From NCBI GenBank assembly GCA_964354345.1, contig CAYGZL010000034.1, forward strand, positions 1 to 16,566: DNA of 16,566 nucleotides. Reading direction: 5' to 3'. The notes below the pieces were generated by a model. The model saw nothing but the letters and a program-made list of their open reading frames with translations, was not told the DNA's origin and ran no database searches. Every line of letters begins with the position of its first letter. The stretch's first letter is position 1. Both the position numbers and the translations under genes were made by a program. Of this stretch, positions 1 to 8,033 are shown piece by piece. Source of the DNA: CAYGZL01 sp964354345. GTDB lineage: Bacteria; Chloroflexota; Anaerolineae; Anaerolineales; UBA4823.

Positions 1-1
1 G

Positions 2-1189
2 GGTCAATTACTCGATGCGCAGACTGGTCAGCCTCCCCAGTGCCATTCGTTTATGTGGAAGATGTGGCGCGAAGCAGACCCGACCTGGCGTCCAGCCTGG
101 ACAAATTTAGGCGCGCCTAAATCTAGCCCACCCATTCTAAATCAACAGGTTTCTCAACCAGTTGCCGCGCCGGTCATACCCATCCAACCTGTCGAAGCGC
201 CTATGGCGGGCGACGCTCAATTTGGCTTGATTAAAGGTTTAGGTTGGCGCCAGAATGGCCAGATTATCCTGAATTGGGATCGACCTTTTATTAAAAACCT
301 GGACGATTTGCCCATCCCTCTGCACCACCTGTTACCGCTCAAACGCTACCTGGCGCCGATGGTTAAAGGCCCGTATACATTCATCGTTACCAGCCGTGGC
401 TGTCCAGCCGGCTGTAAGTTCTGCATCAAGCAGGTCAGCTATCAAAATTCGGTACGTCTACGCTCACCAGAGAAGCTTGTAGAAGAGATACAAATCTTAG
501 AGAAGCTGGGCGTTCACCATGTGCAAATGTACGCGGATTTATTCACGGTCAACCGAGAGCAGGTCGTCAAATTGTGCACACTCCTGATCGAAGGGCAGGT
601 GAAAATCACCTGGACATGCAACAGCCGGGTGGATTACGTCGACCAGGAGATGCTTCAACTGATGGGTAAGGCAGGTTGCCAGTTAATCGCCTGGGGCATC
701 GAGAGTGGAAATGAGGCGATCCTCAAGCATGCCCATAAAGGCTACCGTATGGAGCAGGCCCAACAAGCGCTACGCTGGGCCAAACAAGCGGGCATTGATA
801 ACTGGGGGTACTTTATCATCGGATTGCCCGGCGAAACCGAGACATCGATTCGAGAAACCATCGCTCTTTCAAAAGCCCTGCCCCTCGACATGGCTCTCTT
901 TCATGTCGCCGCGCCGTACCCGGGCACTCCGTTCTTCTTTGAAGTCATCGAGAATGGTTGGTTTCGACCGGGAACGAATTGGGAGGAAGTCGACATGGAT
1001 CAGGCGACTGTATTAGATTACCCTGATCTGAAAGCCGAAGAGCTGCTCGCCTGGCAACGCCGCGCCTTCCGGGAATGGGCGCTGCGACCTCGTCCGATGT
1101 TAACCTACCTGAAGAGCATGAATACATGGGCTGGTTTGAAGAGCGCCCTCAACGCCGGCCTCCAGACATTCCGTTGGATTAAAGGCTAG
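2..1189 (+). CDS. Radical SAM protein, probable B12-binding type (5' partial)
   Basis: A radical SAM enzyme that would bind a 4Fe-4S cluster and SAM to start radical chemistry. The substrate is unknown. The reading frame is open to the left edge, so the true start lies outside the window; the ATG at 53 is only the first internal Met. Counting from that Met, the cluster motif C-x3-C-x2-C is C117, C121 and C124 (GCPAGCKFC), followed by a WGIESGNE stretch and GLPGET, both typical of the B12-type radical SAM architecture. Before the core, residues 21-51 are a Pro/Val/Ala-rich linker, then a stretch (DRPFIKNLDDLP) that usually joins an N-terminal cobalamin-binding domain to the SAM barrel. That domain would be upstream and is not visible. 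The gene ends 18 bases before the SDR gene and heads the sugar operon, so a role in glycan or envelope modification is inferred from context only. Confidence 0.85.
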   Translation, partial: GQLLDAQTGQPPQCHSFMWKMWREADPTWRPAWTNLGAPKSSPPILNQQVSQPVAAPVIPIQPVEAPMAGDAQFGLIKGLGWRQNGQIILNWDRPFIKNLDDLPIPLHHLLPLKRYLAPMVKGPYTFIVTSRGCPAGCKFCIKQVSYQNSVRLRSPEKLVEEIQILEKLGVHHVQMYADLFTVNREQVVKLCTLLIEGQVKITWTCNSRVDYVDQEMLQLMGKAGCQLIAWGIESGNEAILKHAHKGYRMEQAQQALRWAKQAGIDNWGYFIIGLPGETETSIRETIALSKALPLDMALFHVAAPYPGTPFFFEVIENGWFRPGTNWEEVDMDQATVLDYPDLKAEELLAWQRRAFREWALRPRPMLTYLKSMNTWAGLKSALNAGLQTFRWIKG

Positions 1190-1207
1190 TCCAGGATGAG
1201 TTAACCC

Positions 1208-2185
1208 ATGAGACAAGATATTCTCGTTACCGGCGGTGCAGGTTTCATTGGCAGCCATCTGTGTGAACACCTGGTGGCGTCCGGGCATACGGTCGTCGCC
1301 ATCGATGATCTTTCAACCGGGCGACTCGAGAATATCATCGCGTTACGCTCACAACCCAACTTCCAATTTGTGCGCGAGTCGATCTGCAATACCCAGGTGC
1401 TGGATCGTCTGACCAGCCAGGCCAATACGATCATTCACCTGGCTGCCGCGGTAGGCGTCAAGCTGATTGTCGAAGATCCGGTCCATACCATCCGTACCAA
1501 TGTGATTGGCAGTGAGATGGTGCTGACCGCGGCCAACCGGTACGGATGCAAAGTGCTGGTGGCCTCCTCTTCGGAGGTGTACGGAAAAGGTACACGCATC
1601 CCCTTTCATGAAGAAGATGACTGCTTGCTCGGACCAACCACCCACAATCGCTGGGCCTACGCCACCTCCAAAGCCATCGATGAGTTCTTGGGGTTGGCGT
1701 ATTATCATCAATTTGGTTTGCCTGTGGTGATCATGCGCTTTTTTAACACCATTGGTCCACGCCAGACCGGTCGCTATGGCATGGTTGTGCCGCGCTTTGT
1801 CCGCCAGGCGCTGCGCAACGAACCATTAACGGTATACGGTGATGGGCAACAATCGCGCTGTTTTGCCGACGTGGCTGATGTAGTCGAAGCGGTTGTCAAA
1901 CTGGCAGAGCATTCTGAAGCGATCGGGCAAGTCTATAACATCGGCAGCACACAAGAAATAACCATCCAGGCACTCGCCCAGCGCATCATTGCACTCACGG
2001 GCAGCCAATCTGAAATACAATACCTGCCTTATGATGAAGCCTATGCGCCGGGATTTGAAGACATGCGCCGCCGTGTGCCGGCAATCAAGAAAATTCAACA
2101 ATTGATTGGTTATCACCCACGCTATACGCTGGATGATACGCTGCTGCGGGTCATTGATTACGAACGCCAGCAGTTGAATAGTTAA
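1208..2185 (+). CDS. Extended SDR NAD(P)-dependent nucleotide-sugar epimerase/dehydratase
   Basis: A 325-residue extended short-chain dehydrogenase acting on a nucleotide sugar in the cytoplasm. The Rossmann motif GGAGFIG is at residues 9-15, the catalytic Ser lies in SSSEVYG (120-126), and the YxxxK pair is Y151/K155 in YATSK. The C-terminal half has the FNTIGPRQTGRYG stretch and a VYGDGQQSRCF substrate-binding region found in the GalE, UDP-glucuronate decarboxylase and GDP-mannose dehydratase group. The end (residues 278-295, FEDMRRRVPAIKKI region) matches a subfamily usually annotated only as epimerase/dehydratase, so the reaction (C4 epimerisation, decarboxylation or dehydration) cannot be fixed. 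The start is supported by AGGA at 1193-1196. It sits just before the diacetamido-glucuronate genes and might supply or remodel a UDP-sugar for them (inference). Confidence 0.9.
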   Translation: MRQDILVTGGAGFIGSHLCEHLVASGHTVVAIDDLSTGRLENIIALRSQPNFQFVRESICNTQVLDRLTSQANTIIHLAAAVGVKLIVEDPVHTIRTNVIGSEMVLTAANRYGCKVLVASSSEVYGKGTRIPFHEEDDCLLGPTTHNRWAYATSKAIDEFLGLAYYHQFGLPVVIMRFFNTIGPRQTGRYGMVVPRFVRQALRNEPLTVYGDGQQSRCFADVADVVEAVVKLAEHSEAIGQVYNIGSTQEITIQALAQRIIALTGSQSEIQYLPYDEAYAPGFEDMRRRVPAIKKIQQLIGYHPRYTLDDTLLRVIDYERQQLNS

Positions 2186-2204
2186 CCGATACCGAGAGAA
2201 GTTC

Positions 2205-2810
2205 ATGCCAATCCGCATCCATCCAACCGCAGAGGTTTCACCCCAGGCAATCATCGGTGAAGGCACCAGAATCTGGCAGCATGCTCAGGTACGTGAGGAG
2301 ACTCGGATTGGAGAAAATTGCATCCTTGGGAAGGGGGTTTATATCGACGCCGGGGTAACGGTGGGTAAGAATGTCAAAATCCAAAATTATGTCTCGGTCT
2401 ACCATGGCGTCACCCTGGAAGATGGCGTTTTTGTCGGTCCCCATGTCTGCTTTACCAACGATCTTCAACCGCGCGCCATCAATCCGGATGGTTCTCTCAA
2501 GGCTGCCGGCGATTGGGTGTTGAGTCCGACTCTCATCCGGCGCGGCGCAGCGCTAGGCGCTAACTCAACCATCCGGTGCGGCGTTACCATCGGCGCCTGG
2601 GCAATGGTTGGCGCCGGCAGTGTCGTCACCCGCGACATTCCCGATTATGGTCTGGCTTGGGGTAATCCAGCCCGGCTGCAGGGTTTTGCCTGTCCATGTG
2701 GTGCCCGATTGGAGTTAGAAAAAGCCTGCGGAGATCGTGTGGCACTTCATTGCACAGAGTGTGGTCAATCCATCTCAATCTCCACCAGCAACTGGGAGCT
2801 GGTGCGATGA
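2205..2810 (+). CDS. wlbB: UDP-2-acetamido-3-amino-2,3-dideoxy-glucuronate N-acetyltransferase (WlbB/WbpD type)
   Basis: A left-handed beta-helix (hexapeptide-repeat) acetyltransferase of 201 residues. It is predicted to acetylate the 3-amino group of UDP-GlcNAc(3NH2)A, the last step towards UDP-2,3-diacetamido-2,3-dideoxy-glucuronate. Hexapeptide turns run from IHPTAEV (about residue 5) to about residue 145, interrupted by the FTNDLQPRAINPDG loop (83-96) that is typical of the WlbB/WbpD branch. The coil closes with GAGSVVTRDIPDYGLAWGNPAR. The C-terminal tail has a C163-x-C165 and C183-x2-C186 arrangement resembling a small zinc ribbon. The start is preceded by GAGAGAA (2194-2200). The stop codon overlaps the ATG of the aminotransferase gene (ATGA, 2807-2810). 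The family call is firm; the exact sugar rests on the adjacent wlbC, wlbA and dehydrogenase genes. Confidence 0.88.
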   Translation: MPIRIHPTAEVSPQAIIGEGTRIWQHAQVREETRIGENCILGKGVYIDAGVTVGKNVKIQNYVSVYHGVTLEDGVFVGPHVCFTNDLQPRAINPDGSLKAAGDWVLSPTLIRRGAALGANSTIRCGVTIGAWAMVGAGSVVTRDIPDYGLAWGNPARLQGFACPCGARLELEKACGDRVALHCTECGQSISISTSNWELVR

Positions 2811-3886
2811 TCCAGATTGCCAGGCCACTCATCGGGGATGAAGAAAAACAAGCTGTTCTCGAAGTATTGGAGTCGGGCATGCTTGCCCAGGGGCCCAGGG
2901 TAAAAGCCTTTGAGGAAGCCTTCGCAGCACTGTGCGGGGTCAAACATGCGATTGCGACCTCTTCTGGTACAACCGCTTTGCACATCGCAATGTTGGTGCA
3001 TGGCATTGGACCAGGCGATGAGGTCATCACCTCACCTTTTACCTTTATCGCTTCAGCGAACAGTGTGCTTTATGCTGGGGCACGCCCGGTGTTCGTCGAT
3101 ATCGAGCCGCGCACCTTTAATCTTGACCCGCTGAAAATTGAAGCCGCCATTACTCATCGCACGCGGGCGATCCTACCAGTGCATTTATATGGTTTAAGCT
3201 GTGACATGGCGCCGATCCAGGCGATCGCTGGCCGATACAACCTGGCGATCATTGAAGATGCCTGCCAGAGTCACGGCGCCACTTACAACAACCATTGTGT
3301 GGGTTCATTCGGTACAGGGACTTTCTCGCTTTATCCGACCAAGAACATTACCTCCGCCGAGGGTGGAATGATCACTACCAACGATGCCAGCCTGGCTGAA
3401 CACTGCCGGGTGATCCGCCAGCACGGTATGCGCAAACGGTATTACCACGATGAGCTGGGCTTTAATTACCGCATGTCCGATGTCCATGCCGCGATTGGAT
3501 TGGCACAACTCAAGAAACTGGAACGTTTCAATCAAGCTCGCCAGGCAAATGCCGCTTTTCTGAGTACCCACTTACATGGTGTGATCGTCCCATATGTACC
3601 CGAGGGTTGCCAGCATGTTTTTCATCAATATACCATCCGTGTTCCAAACGGAAAACGCGATGGGTTAAGAATATTTCTGCAAGAACAGGGGATCGGTTCG
3701 GAGATCTACTACCCGGTTCCAGTTCACCAACAAGCCTTCTATGTCAATCAACTGGGATACCGGCTCAGTCTGCCCGAGGCAGAGCGCGCCGCAGCCGAGG
3801 TGCTTTCGTTGCCGGTACATCCTGCGCTTACGCTTTCTGACCTGGAAACAATCACCAGCAGGGTCAATCAATTTATGGAGCGTTAG
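2807..3886 (+). CDS. wlbC: DegT/DnrJ/EryC1 PLP aminotransferase (WlbC/WbpE type)
   Basis: A 359-residue PLP-dependent sugar aminotransferase, predicted to place the 3-amino group on UDP-3-keto-GlcNAcA with glutamate as donor. The Schiff-base lysine is K179 in YPTKNITSAEGG. D151 in IEDACQSHGA contacts the pyridine nitrogen, and TSSGTTALH (51-59) is the phosphate-binding loop. YRMSDVHAAIG, which follows, is the usual family signature. A longer frame opens at 2696, but the start at 2807 is chosen because it gives the normal family N-terminus (MIQIARPLIGDEE), overlaps the wlbB stop as ATGA, and has GGGAG at 2794-2798. It lies between the acetyltransferase and the 3-dehydrogenase, as expected for this pathway. 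It differs clearly from the second aminotransferase at 8034, so the two should act on different sugars. Confidence 0.88.
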   Translation: MIQIARPLIGDEEKQAVLEVLESGMLAQGPRVKAFEEAFAALCGVKHAIATSSGTTALHIAMLVHGIGPGDEVITSPFTFIASANSVLYAGARPVFVDIEPRTFNLDPLKIEAAITHRTRAILPVHLYGLSCDMAPIQAIAGRYNLAIIEDACQSHGATYNNHCVGSFGTGTFSLYPTKNITSAEGGMITTNDASLAEHCRVIRQHGMRKRYYHDELGFNYRMSDVHAAIGLAQLKKLERFNQARQANAAFLSTHLHGVIVPYVPEGCQHVFHQYTIRVPNGKRDGLRIFLQEQGIGSEIYYPVPVHQQAFYVNQLGYRLSLPEAERAAAEVLSLPVHPALTLSDLETITSRVNQFMER

Positions 3887-3892
3887 TCTTCT

Positions 3893-4927
3893 ATGATCGG
3901 TGCAAAATCAGGGTTGCTAAAAGTCGCAGTGATTGGCGTTGGCTCGATGGGTAGAAACCATGTGCGGGTTTACAATGAACTGCCTCAAGCGCACCTGACT
4001 GCAGTCGCCGATACCAATTCCCAGATTGCTGAAAGTGTCGCGGTCACTTACGGGATCCGCGCCTATGCTGACTATCACCAGCTCCTGGAAACCGAAAAAC
4101 CCGAAGTCGTGACCGTGGCGGTGCCAACCGCCCTGCATGAAGAGGTTACCCTGGCAGCCCTGGAGGCAGGCGCGCATGTCCTGGTTGAAAAGCCGATCGC
4201 GGCCAGCCTGGAATCTGGACAGCGAATAATTAGCCGTGCTCAAGCGCTCGACCGGCAGTTAATGGTGGGGCATATTGTCCGTTTTAACCCGGCAATCCAA
4301 ACCTTGAAGCAAAAGCTCCAATCTGGTGAGCTGGGTCGCATCTTCGAAATTATCTGCCGGCGAGTGGGACCCTTTCCTGCGCGCGTACGGGATGTGGGAG
4401 TCGTGATTGACCTGGCGCCGCACGACTTGGATTTGATGCGCTTCCTGACTGGCATGGACCCACTGCGCCTCTACGCAGAGACGGAACGCCGCCTGCACAC
4501 CGAACACGAAGATCTACTGCTCGGACTGCTACGCTTTCCAGATAGCGTCAATGGCGTGCTTGATATCAACTGGTTAACCCCAATCAAAGTACGTGAGGTG
4601 TGGGTATTGGGAGAACGCGGCCTTTTCAGAGTAGATGATCTGAGCCAGGATTTATATTTTTATGAAAATGCGCAGGCTAACGAAACCTTGTGGCCAGCGC
4701 TGCAGAACCTGAAAGGCGTCAGCCAAGGGAGCATGATCCGCTTTGCTTTACAACGGTATGAACCTTTGAAAGCTGAGCTACAGGCCTTTCTTCAATCGCT
4801 GCTGGAGGGGAAGCCGGTGCCGGTCAATGGGCAAGATGGCCTGGCTGCTTTACGCCTGGCGTTGGCGCTGGTTGAATCCGGGCGAACCCACCGGGTGATA
4901 GAATTTCCACCAGGCACCGAAAAATGA
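3893..4927 (+). CDS. wlbA: Gfo/Idh/MocA oxidoreductase, probable UDP-GlcNAcA 3-dehydrogenase (WlbA type)
   Basis: A 344-residue NAD(H)-dependent oxidoreductase of the Gfo/Idh/MocA family. It is predicted to oxidise C3 of UDP-N-acetyl-glucosaminuronate to the 3-keto sugar used by WlbC. The N-terminal Rossmann fold has GVGSMG at residues 15-20, and the family EKP motif is at 99-101 (VEKPIAAS). The C-terminal substrate domain includes GHIVRFNPA (126-134) and a DLAPHDLD stretch (173-180) containing H177, the usual position of the active-site histidine. The start at 3893 is six bases after the wlbC stop, with GGAG at 3877-3880. The stop overlaps the next ATG (ATGA, 4924-4927). Many family members have other sugar substrates; the assignment depends on the WlbB, WlbC and UDP-GlcNAc dehydrogenase neighbours. 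Confidence 0.85.
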   Translation: MIGAKSGLLKVAVIGVGSMGRNHVRVYNELPQAHLTAVADTNSQIAESVAVTYGIRAYADYHQLLETEKPEVVTVAVPTALHEEVTLAALEAGAHVLVEKPIAASLESGQRIISRAQALDRQLMVGHIVRFNPAIQTLKQKLQSGELGRIFEIICRRVGPFPARVRDVGVVIDLAPHDLDLMRFLTGMDPLRLYAETERRLHTEHEDLLLGLLRFPDSVNGVLDINWLTPIKVREVWVLGERGLFRVDDLSQDLYFYENAQANETLWPALQNLKGVSQGSMIRFALQRYEPLKAELQAFLQSLLEGKPVPVNGQDGLAALRLALALVESGRTHRVIEFPPGTEK

Positions 4928-6270
4928 ACTCGTTAGCAGACTTACGTAAGCGCATTCAAGACAAAACGGCTCGGTTGGCAGTGGTCGGCATGGGCTATGT
5001 CGGTTTGAGCGTCGCGGTTGAGTTTGCCAGCGCCGGTTTCGATGTCCGCGGTGTGGAGTTGCGCGCAGAGCGGGTGGAATTAATCAACCAGGGTAGATTA
5101 CCAATGGATGGTAACGAGCCTGGCCTGGCAGAAGCGTTGACTGCTGCCGTAACCAGCCATCAACTACGGGTCACAACCGACTATGCACAGCTAGCCACCG
5201 CGGATGTGATCATTCTGGCGGTGGAGACTCCAGTCGACGATCAACATATCCCCCGCTACGAGGCCTTACGTGCCGCGTTGCTCGCCCTCGGTCCAGTTTT
5301 ACAACCTGGCGTACTGGTGATTATCGAATCGACGATTGCCCCAGGAACAATGGATCAGATCGTACGCCCCCTCCTGGAGACCAGCAGTAGACGAACAGTG
5401 AACCAGGATCTCTACCTGGGGAACTGCCCCGAACGTGTGATGCCGGGGAAGTTGCTGGTCAATCTCCGCCATGTCAGCCGGGTCGTCGGAGGCATGAACC
5501 CTGAGACAGCTGAGACGATGGTCGCCCTCTACCAGCATATCGTCCATGCCGACCTTGACGTAACCGATTGCGTGACCGCTGAACTGGTTAAGACAGTCGA
5601 GAACGCCTATCGGGATGTACAAATTGCTTTCGCAAACGAGGTTGCTTTAATATGCGAAGCGGTGGGAGGGGATGTCTGGCAAGTACGAACATTGGTCAAC
5701 AAGAGCCCCTATCGCCAGATGCACCTGCCTGGCGCAGGAGTTGGCGGTCATTGTATTCCGAAGGACCCCTGGTTGCTGGTATCCAATCTCGGCAGTCAAA
5801 ATGTGCCGGTACGGCTGATTCCCGCTGCGCGGGCGATCAATGATAGTATGCCCCACCACATGGCAGAGCTGGTGGGAAAGGCTCTGGCTGAGATGGGTCG
5901 CTCAATGGGCGGAGCGCGTATTTTGGTGCTTGGCTATGCTTACCTGGAAGATTCAGGGGATACTCGCAACAGTCCCAGTGTGGCGCTGGTCGAGTTACTC
6001 CGGCTGCAAGGCGCTCACGTGATAATTCACGATCCGTATATTGCGGAATATCATGATGATTTGAAAGTTTTAGCCAATGATTGCGATGCAGTCATCTTAA
6101 TGGTGCGCCATAAACCATACCTGGAACTGGATTGGGGTTGGTTGAAATCACTCTTACGAACGCCCATTTTGATTGATGGCCGCGGCATCGTCGACCCAGG
6201 GCAGGCCATTGCTTGTGGTTTGCATCTATGGACGATCGGTCATGGTGGGGCATGGACAAAGGCAGATTGA
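4924..6270 (+). CDS. wbpA: UDP-N-acetylglucosamine 6-dehydrogenase (WbpA/TviB/WecC family)
   Basis: A 448-residue nucleotide-sugar dehydrogenase that oxidises C6 of a UDP-HexNAc in two NAD+-dependent steps to the uronic acid. The N-terminal NAD site is VGMGYVG (21-27). EST at 135-137 and the CPERVMPGKLL segment (168-178) are family signatures, K223 and N227 lie in VKTVENAYRD, and the thioester-forming cysteine is C277 in GGHCIPKDP. The LPGAGVGGHC context and CPERVMPG segment fit UDP-GlcNAc/ManNAc dehydrogenases rather than UDP-glucose dehydrogenase. It supplies UDP-GlcNAcA to WlbA, so the gene for the first pathway step comes last in the set. The start overlaps the wlbA stop. The symbol is by pathway analogy with the Pseudomonas wbp genes; UDP-ManNAc or UDP-GalNAc as substrate cannot be excluded. 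Confidence 0.88.
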   Translation: MNSLADLRKRIQDKTARLAVVGMGYVGLSVAVEFASAGFDVRGVELRAERVELINQGRLPMDGNEPGLAEALTAAVTSHQLRVTTDYAQLATADVIILAVETPVDDQHIPRYEALRAALLALGPVLQPGVLVIIESTIAPGTMDQIVRPLLETSSRRTVNQDLYLGNCPERVMPGKLLVNLRHVSRVVGGMNPETAETMVALYQHIVHADLDVTDCVTAELVKTVENAYRDVQIAFANEVALICEAVGGDVWQVRTLVNKSPYRQMHLPGAGVGGHCIPKDPWLLVSNLGSQNVPVRLIPAARAINDSMPHHMAELVGKALAEMGRSMGGARILVLGYAYLEDSGDTRNSPSVALVELLRLQGAHVIIHDPYIAEYHDDLKVLANDCDAVILMVRHKPYLELDWGWLKSLLRTPILIDGRGIVDPGQAIACGLHLWTIGHGGAWTKAD

Positions 6271-6272
6271 GT

Positions 6273-7274
6273 ATGAAATCTGATCCATTCGAAAAACGAG
6301 CCTTTATTACTGGCGCGGGTGGATTCATCGCCAGCCATTTAGTTGAGGCGTTGCTCGAGCGAGGTTGGCAAGTCACCGCGTTGGTTCACTACAACAGCCA
6401 GGGGAAGTGGGGGCACCTGGAAGATAGTTCAGCCCGTAATCACCCACGCCTGACCATCCACCTTGGCGATGTGACTGATCGTAGCCAGATGCAAGCGCTG
6501 ATCCAACCGGACGATACCATTTTCCATCTGGCTGCCTTGGTCGGCATTCCCTATTCATATCATGCACCAGCATCTTATGTTCACACAAATATTACGGGGA
6601 CGTTAAACATACTGGAGGCTGCCCGTTTTAAAAAAGTCAGACGAGTTATTGTCACTTCCACCAGCGAGGTTTATGGAACCGCGCGTTATACCCCAATTGA
6701 CGAAGATCATCCTCTCCAGGCTCAAAGCCCCTATGCAGCCACCAAGATTGCAGCCGACAAATTGGCTGAAGCCTACCAACGATCTTTCGATCTGCCCGTG
6801 GTAGTGTTGCGACCGTTCAATACCTATGGGCCACGCCAATCCGCCCGAGCTTTCATCCCTGCCATCTTGATCCAGGGTTTAACAGGCGCTGATCCGATTG
6901 TAGTAGGCAACCTCGACCCGCAACGAGACCTGACTTATGTGTCTGACACAGTCCAGGCTTTCGTGCTGGCTGCAGAAACAGAAACACCTGTTACAGGTCA
7001 GGTGATCCACTTCGGTCAGGGCACAGCAGTCTCAATGGGAGATCTGGCGCAGGCCTGCTTGCGTATTGTGAACAGCCAGGCCAGGCTGGTCGTTACCTCG
7101 GAAAGACAGCGCCCCGGTAATAGCGAGGTACAACTCTTGGTGTGCAATCCGGCGAAAGCTGAGCGCTTGCTTGGATGGCATCCACATGTTTCGCTGGAAG
7201 AGGGTCTGATCCAAACCGTTCAGTATCTGAGCGATCATCTGTCGAATTACAAAACAGAGAGGTACAACTTGTGA
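6273..7274 (+). CDS. legB: NAD-dependent 4,6-dehydratase, LegB-like extended SDR
   Basis: A 333-residue extended SDR predicted to convert an NDP-HexNAc to its 4-keto-6-deoxy derivative, the entry step to bacillosamine-like or legionaminic-type sugars. Features that place it with LegB rather than RmlB are the YNSQGKWG stretch (40-47), LAALVGIPYSYHAP (87-100), TSTSEVYGTA (128-137) and FNTYGPRQSARA. The catalytic pair is Y154/K158 in YAATK. The NAD motif reads TGAGGFIAS, with Ala20 in place of the usual last Gly. Possible upstream starts at 6213 (TTG), 6228 and 6252 lie inside the dehydrogenase gene; the ATG at 6273, three bases after its stop, gives the normal family N-terminus. The known LegB of Campylobacter uses GDP-GlcNAc (family knowledge); the base used here is unknown. 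The stop overlaps the next GTG start. Confidence 0.85.
   Translation: MKSDPFEKRAFITGAGGFIASHLVEALLERGWQVTALVHYNSQGKWGHLEDSSARNHPRLTIHLGDVTDRSQMQALIQPDDTIFHLAALVGIPYSYHAPASYVHTNITGTLNILEAARFKKVRRVIVTSTSEVYGTARYTPIDEDHPLQAQSPYAATKIAADKLAEAYQRSFDLPVVVLRPFNTYGPRQSARAFIPAILIQGLTGADPIVVGNLDPQRDLTYVSDTVQAFVLAAETETPVTGQVIHFGQGTAVSMGDLAQACLRIVNSQARLVVTSERQRPGNSEVQLLVCNPAKAERLLGWHPHVSLEEGLIQTVQYLSDHLSNYKTERYNL
7257..7262 (+). promoter_or_regulatory. Shine-Dalgarno site deciding a GTG start
   Basis: GAGAGG lies 8 bases before the GTG at 7271. It supports that GTG, which overlaps the preceding TGA as GTGA, over the in-frame ATG at 7286 and over the ATG at 7175 inside the previous gene. Confidence 0.6.
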
Positions 7275-8005
7275 TTTTGAAGCCAATGCGTGCAGTGATA
7301 TTAGCTGGCGGGCGGGGTACCCGTTTATACCCGTATACGGCTGTGTTACCCAAGCCGCTAGTTCCACTGGGCGAGGTGCCCATCGTGGAAATCCTGATGC
7401 GTCAACTATTACACCAAGGCATTCAGGATATTACGCTGACATTGGGGCACAATGCACAATTAATCCGCGCTTATTTCGCGCAGCACCGGCTAAACAATAA
7501 ACTTGCCTTGACTTTCGTTGAAGAAGAAACACCGACTGGAACAGCTGGCTCTTTGGCCAATGTCCCCAATCTCAACGAAACCTTCCTGGTTATGAATGGC
7601 GATTTACTGACGGACATAAACTTTTGGGGATTGATTGATTTTCATAAACAATCAGGGGCCATCTTAACCATCGCCTCCTACCAACGACAGGTGAAGGTTG
7701 ATCTGGGAGTGCTTAAAACAGATCCAAGTGGGCAGGTGATTGATTATATTGAAAAACCGGAATTCACCTACCAGGTCTCAATGGGAATATACGTATATGA
7801 GCCCCAGGTGCTCCATTACATCCAACCTAATGAATATCTTGATTTCCCCAACCTGGTGCTGGGATTGTTACAAAATAATGAAAAGGTACAAACTTTTCCC
7901 TGGCACGGTCTATGGCTAGACATTGGCCGCCCGGATGACTACGCCCGGGCGCAGGAAATATTCGCACAGAACCACCAGAATTTCGGTTTTGCGTCAAGTG
8001 ATTGA
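7271..8005 (+). CDS. Sugar-1-phosphate nucleotidyltransferase (RmlA/GMP/HddC/PtmE-like)
   Basis: A 244-residue nucleotidyltransferase that joins a sugar-1-phosphate to a nucleotide in the cytoplasm. Counting from the GTG start, the nucleotide-binding signature LAGGRGTRL is at 11-19 with K28 in PKPLVP, the metal-binding aspartate is D111 in MNGDLLTD, EETPTGTAGSL (86-95) binds base and sugar, and the second metal site is D217 in WLDIGRPDDY. It is the minimal catalytic domain, with no CBS, acyltransferase or isomerase extension. This size class includes MurU, HddC and the PtmE core. It sits between the LegB-like dehydratase and the aminotransferase, so it probably activates their hexosamine substrate; GDP is attractive because the known Campylobacter Leg route uses GDP, but sequence alone does not show base specificity. 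Confidence 0.87.
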   Translation: MILKPMRAVILAGGRGTRLYPYTAVLPKPLVPLGEVPIVEILMRQLLHQGIQDITLTLGHNAQLIRAYFAQHRLNNKLALTFVEEETPTGTAGSLANVPNLNETFLVMNGDLLTDINFWGLIDFHKQSGAILTIASYQRQVKVDLGVLKTDPSGQVIDYIEKPEFTYQVSMGIYVYEPQVLHYIQPNEYLDFPNLVLGLLQNNEKVQTFPWHGLWLDIGRPDDYARAQEIFAQNHQNFGFASSD

Positions 8006-8033
8006 GAACAAGCCGAGGAAAAATATAATTAAG

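Noticed and set aside
2696..2806. Longer N-terminus for the WlbC-type aminotransferase
   Set aside because: The extra 37 residues lie in the out-of-frame 3' end of wlbB; the ATG at 2807 gives the family N-terminus and an ATGA overlap.
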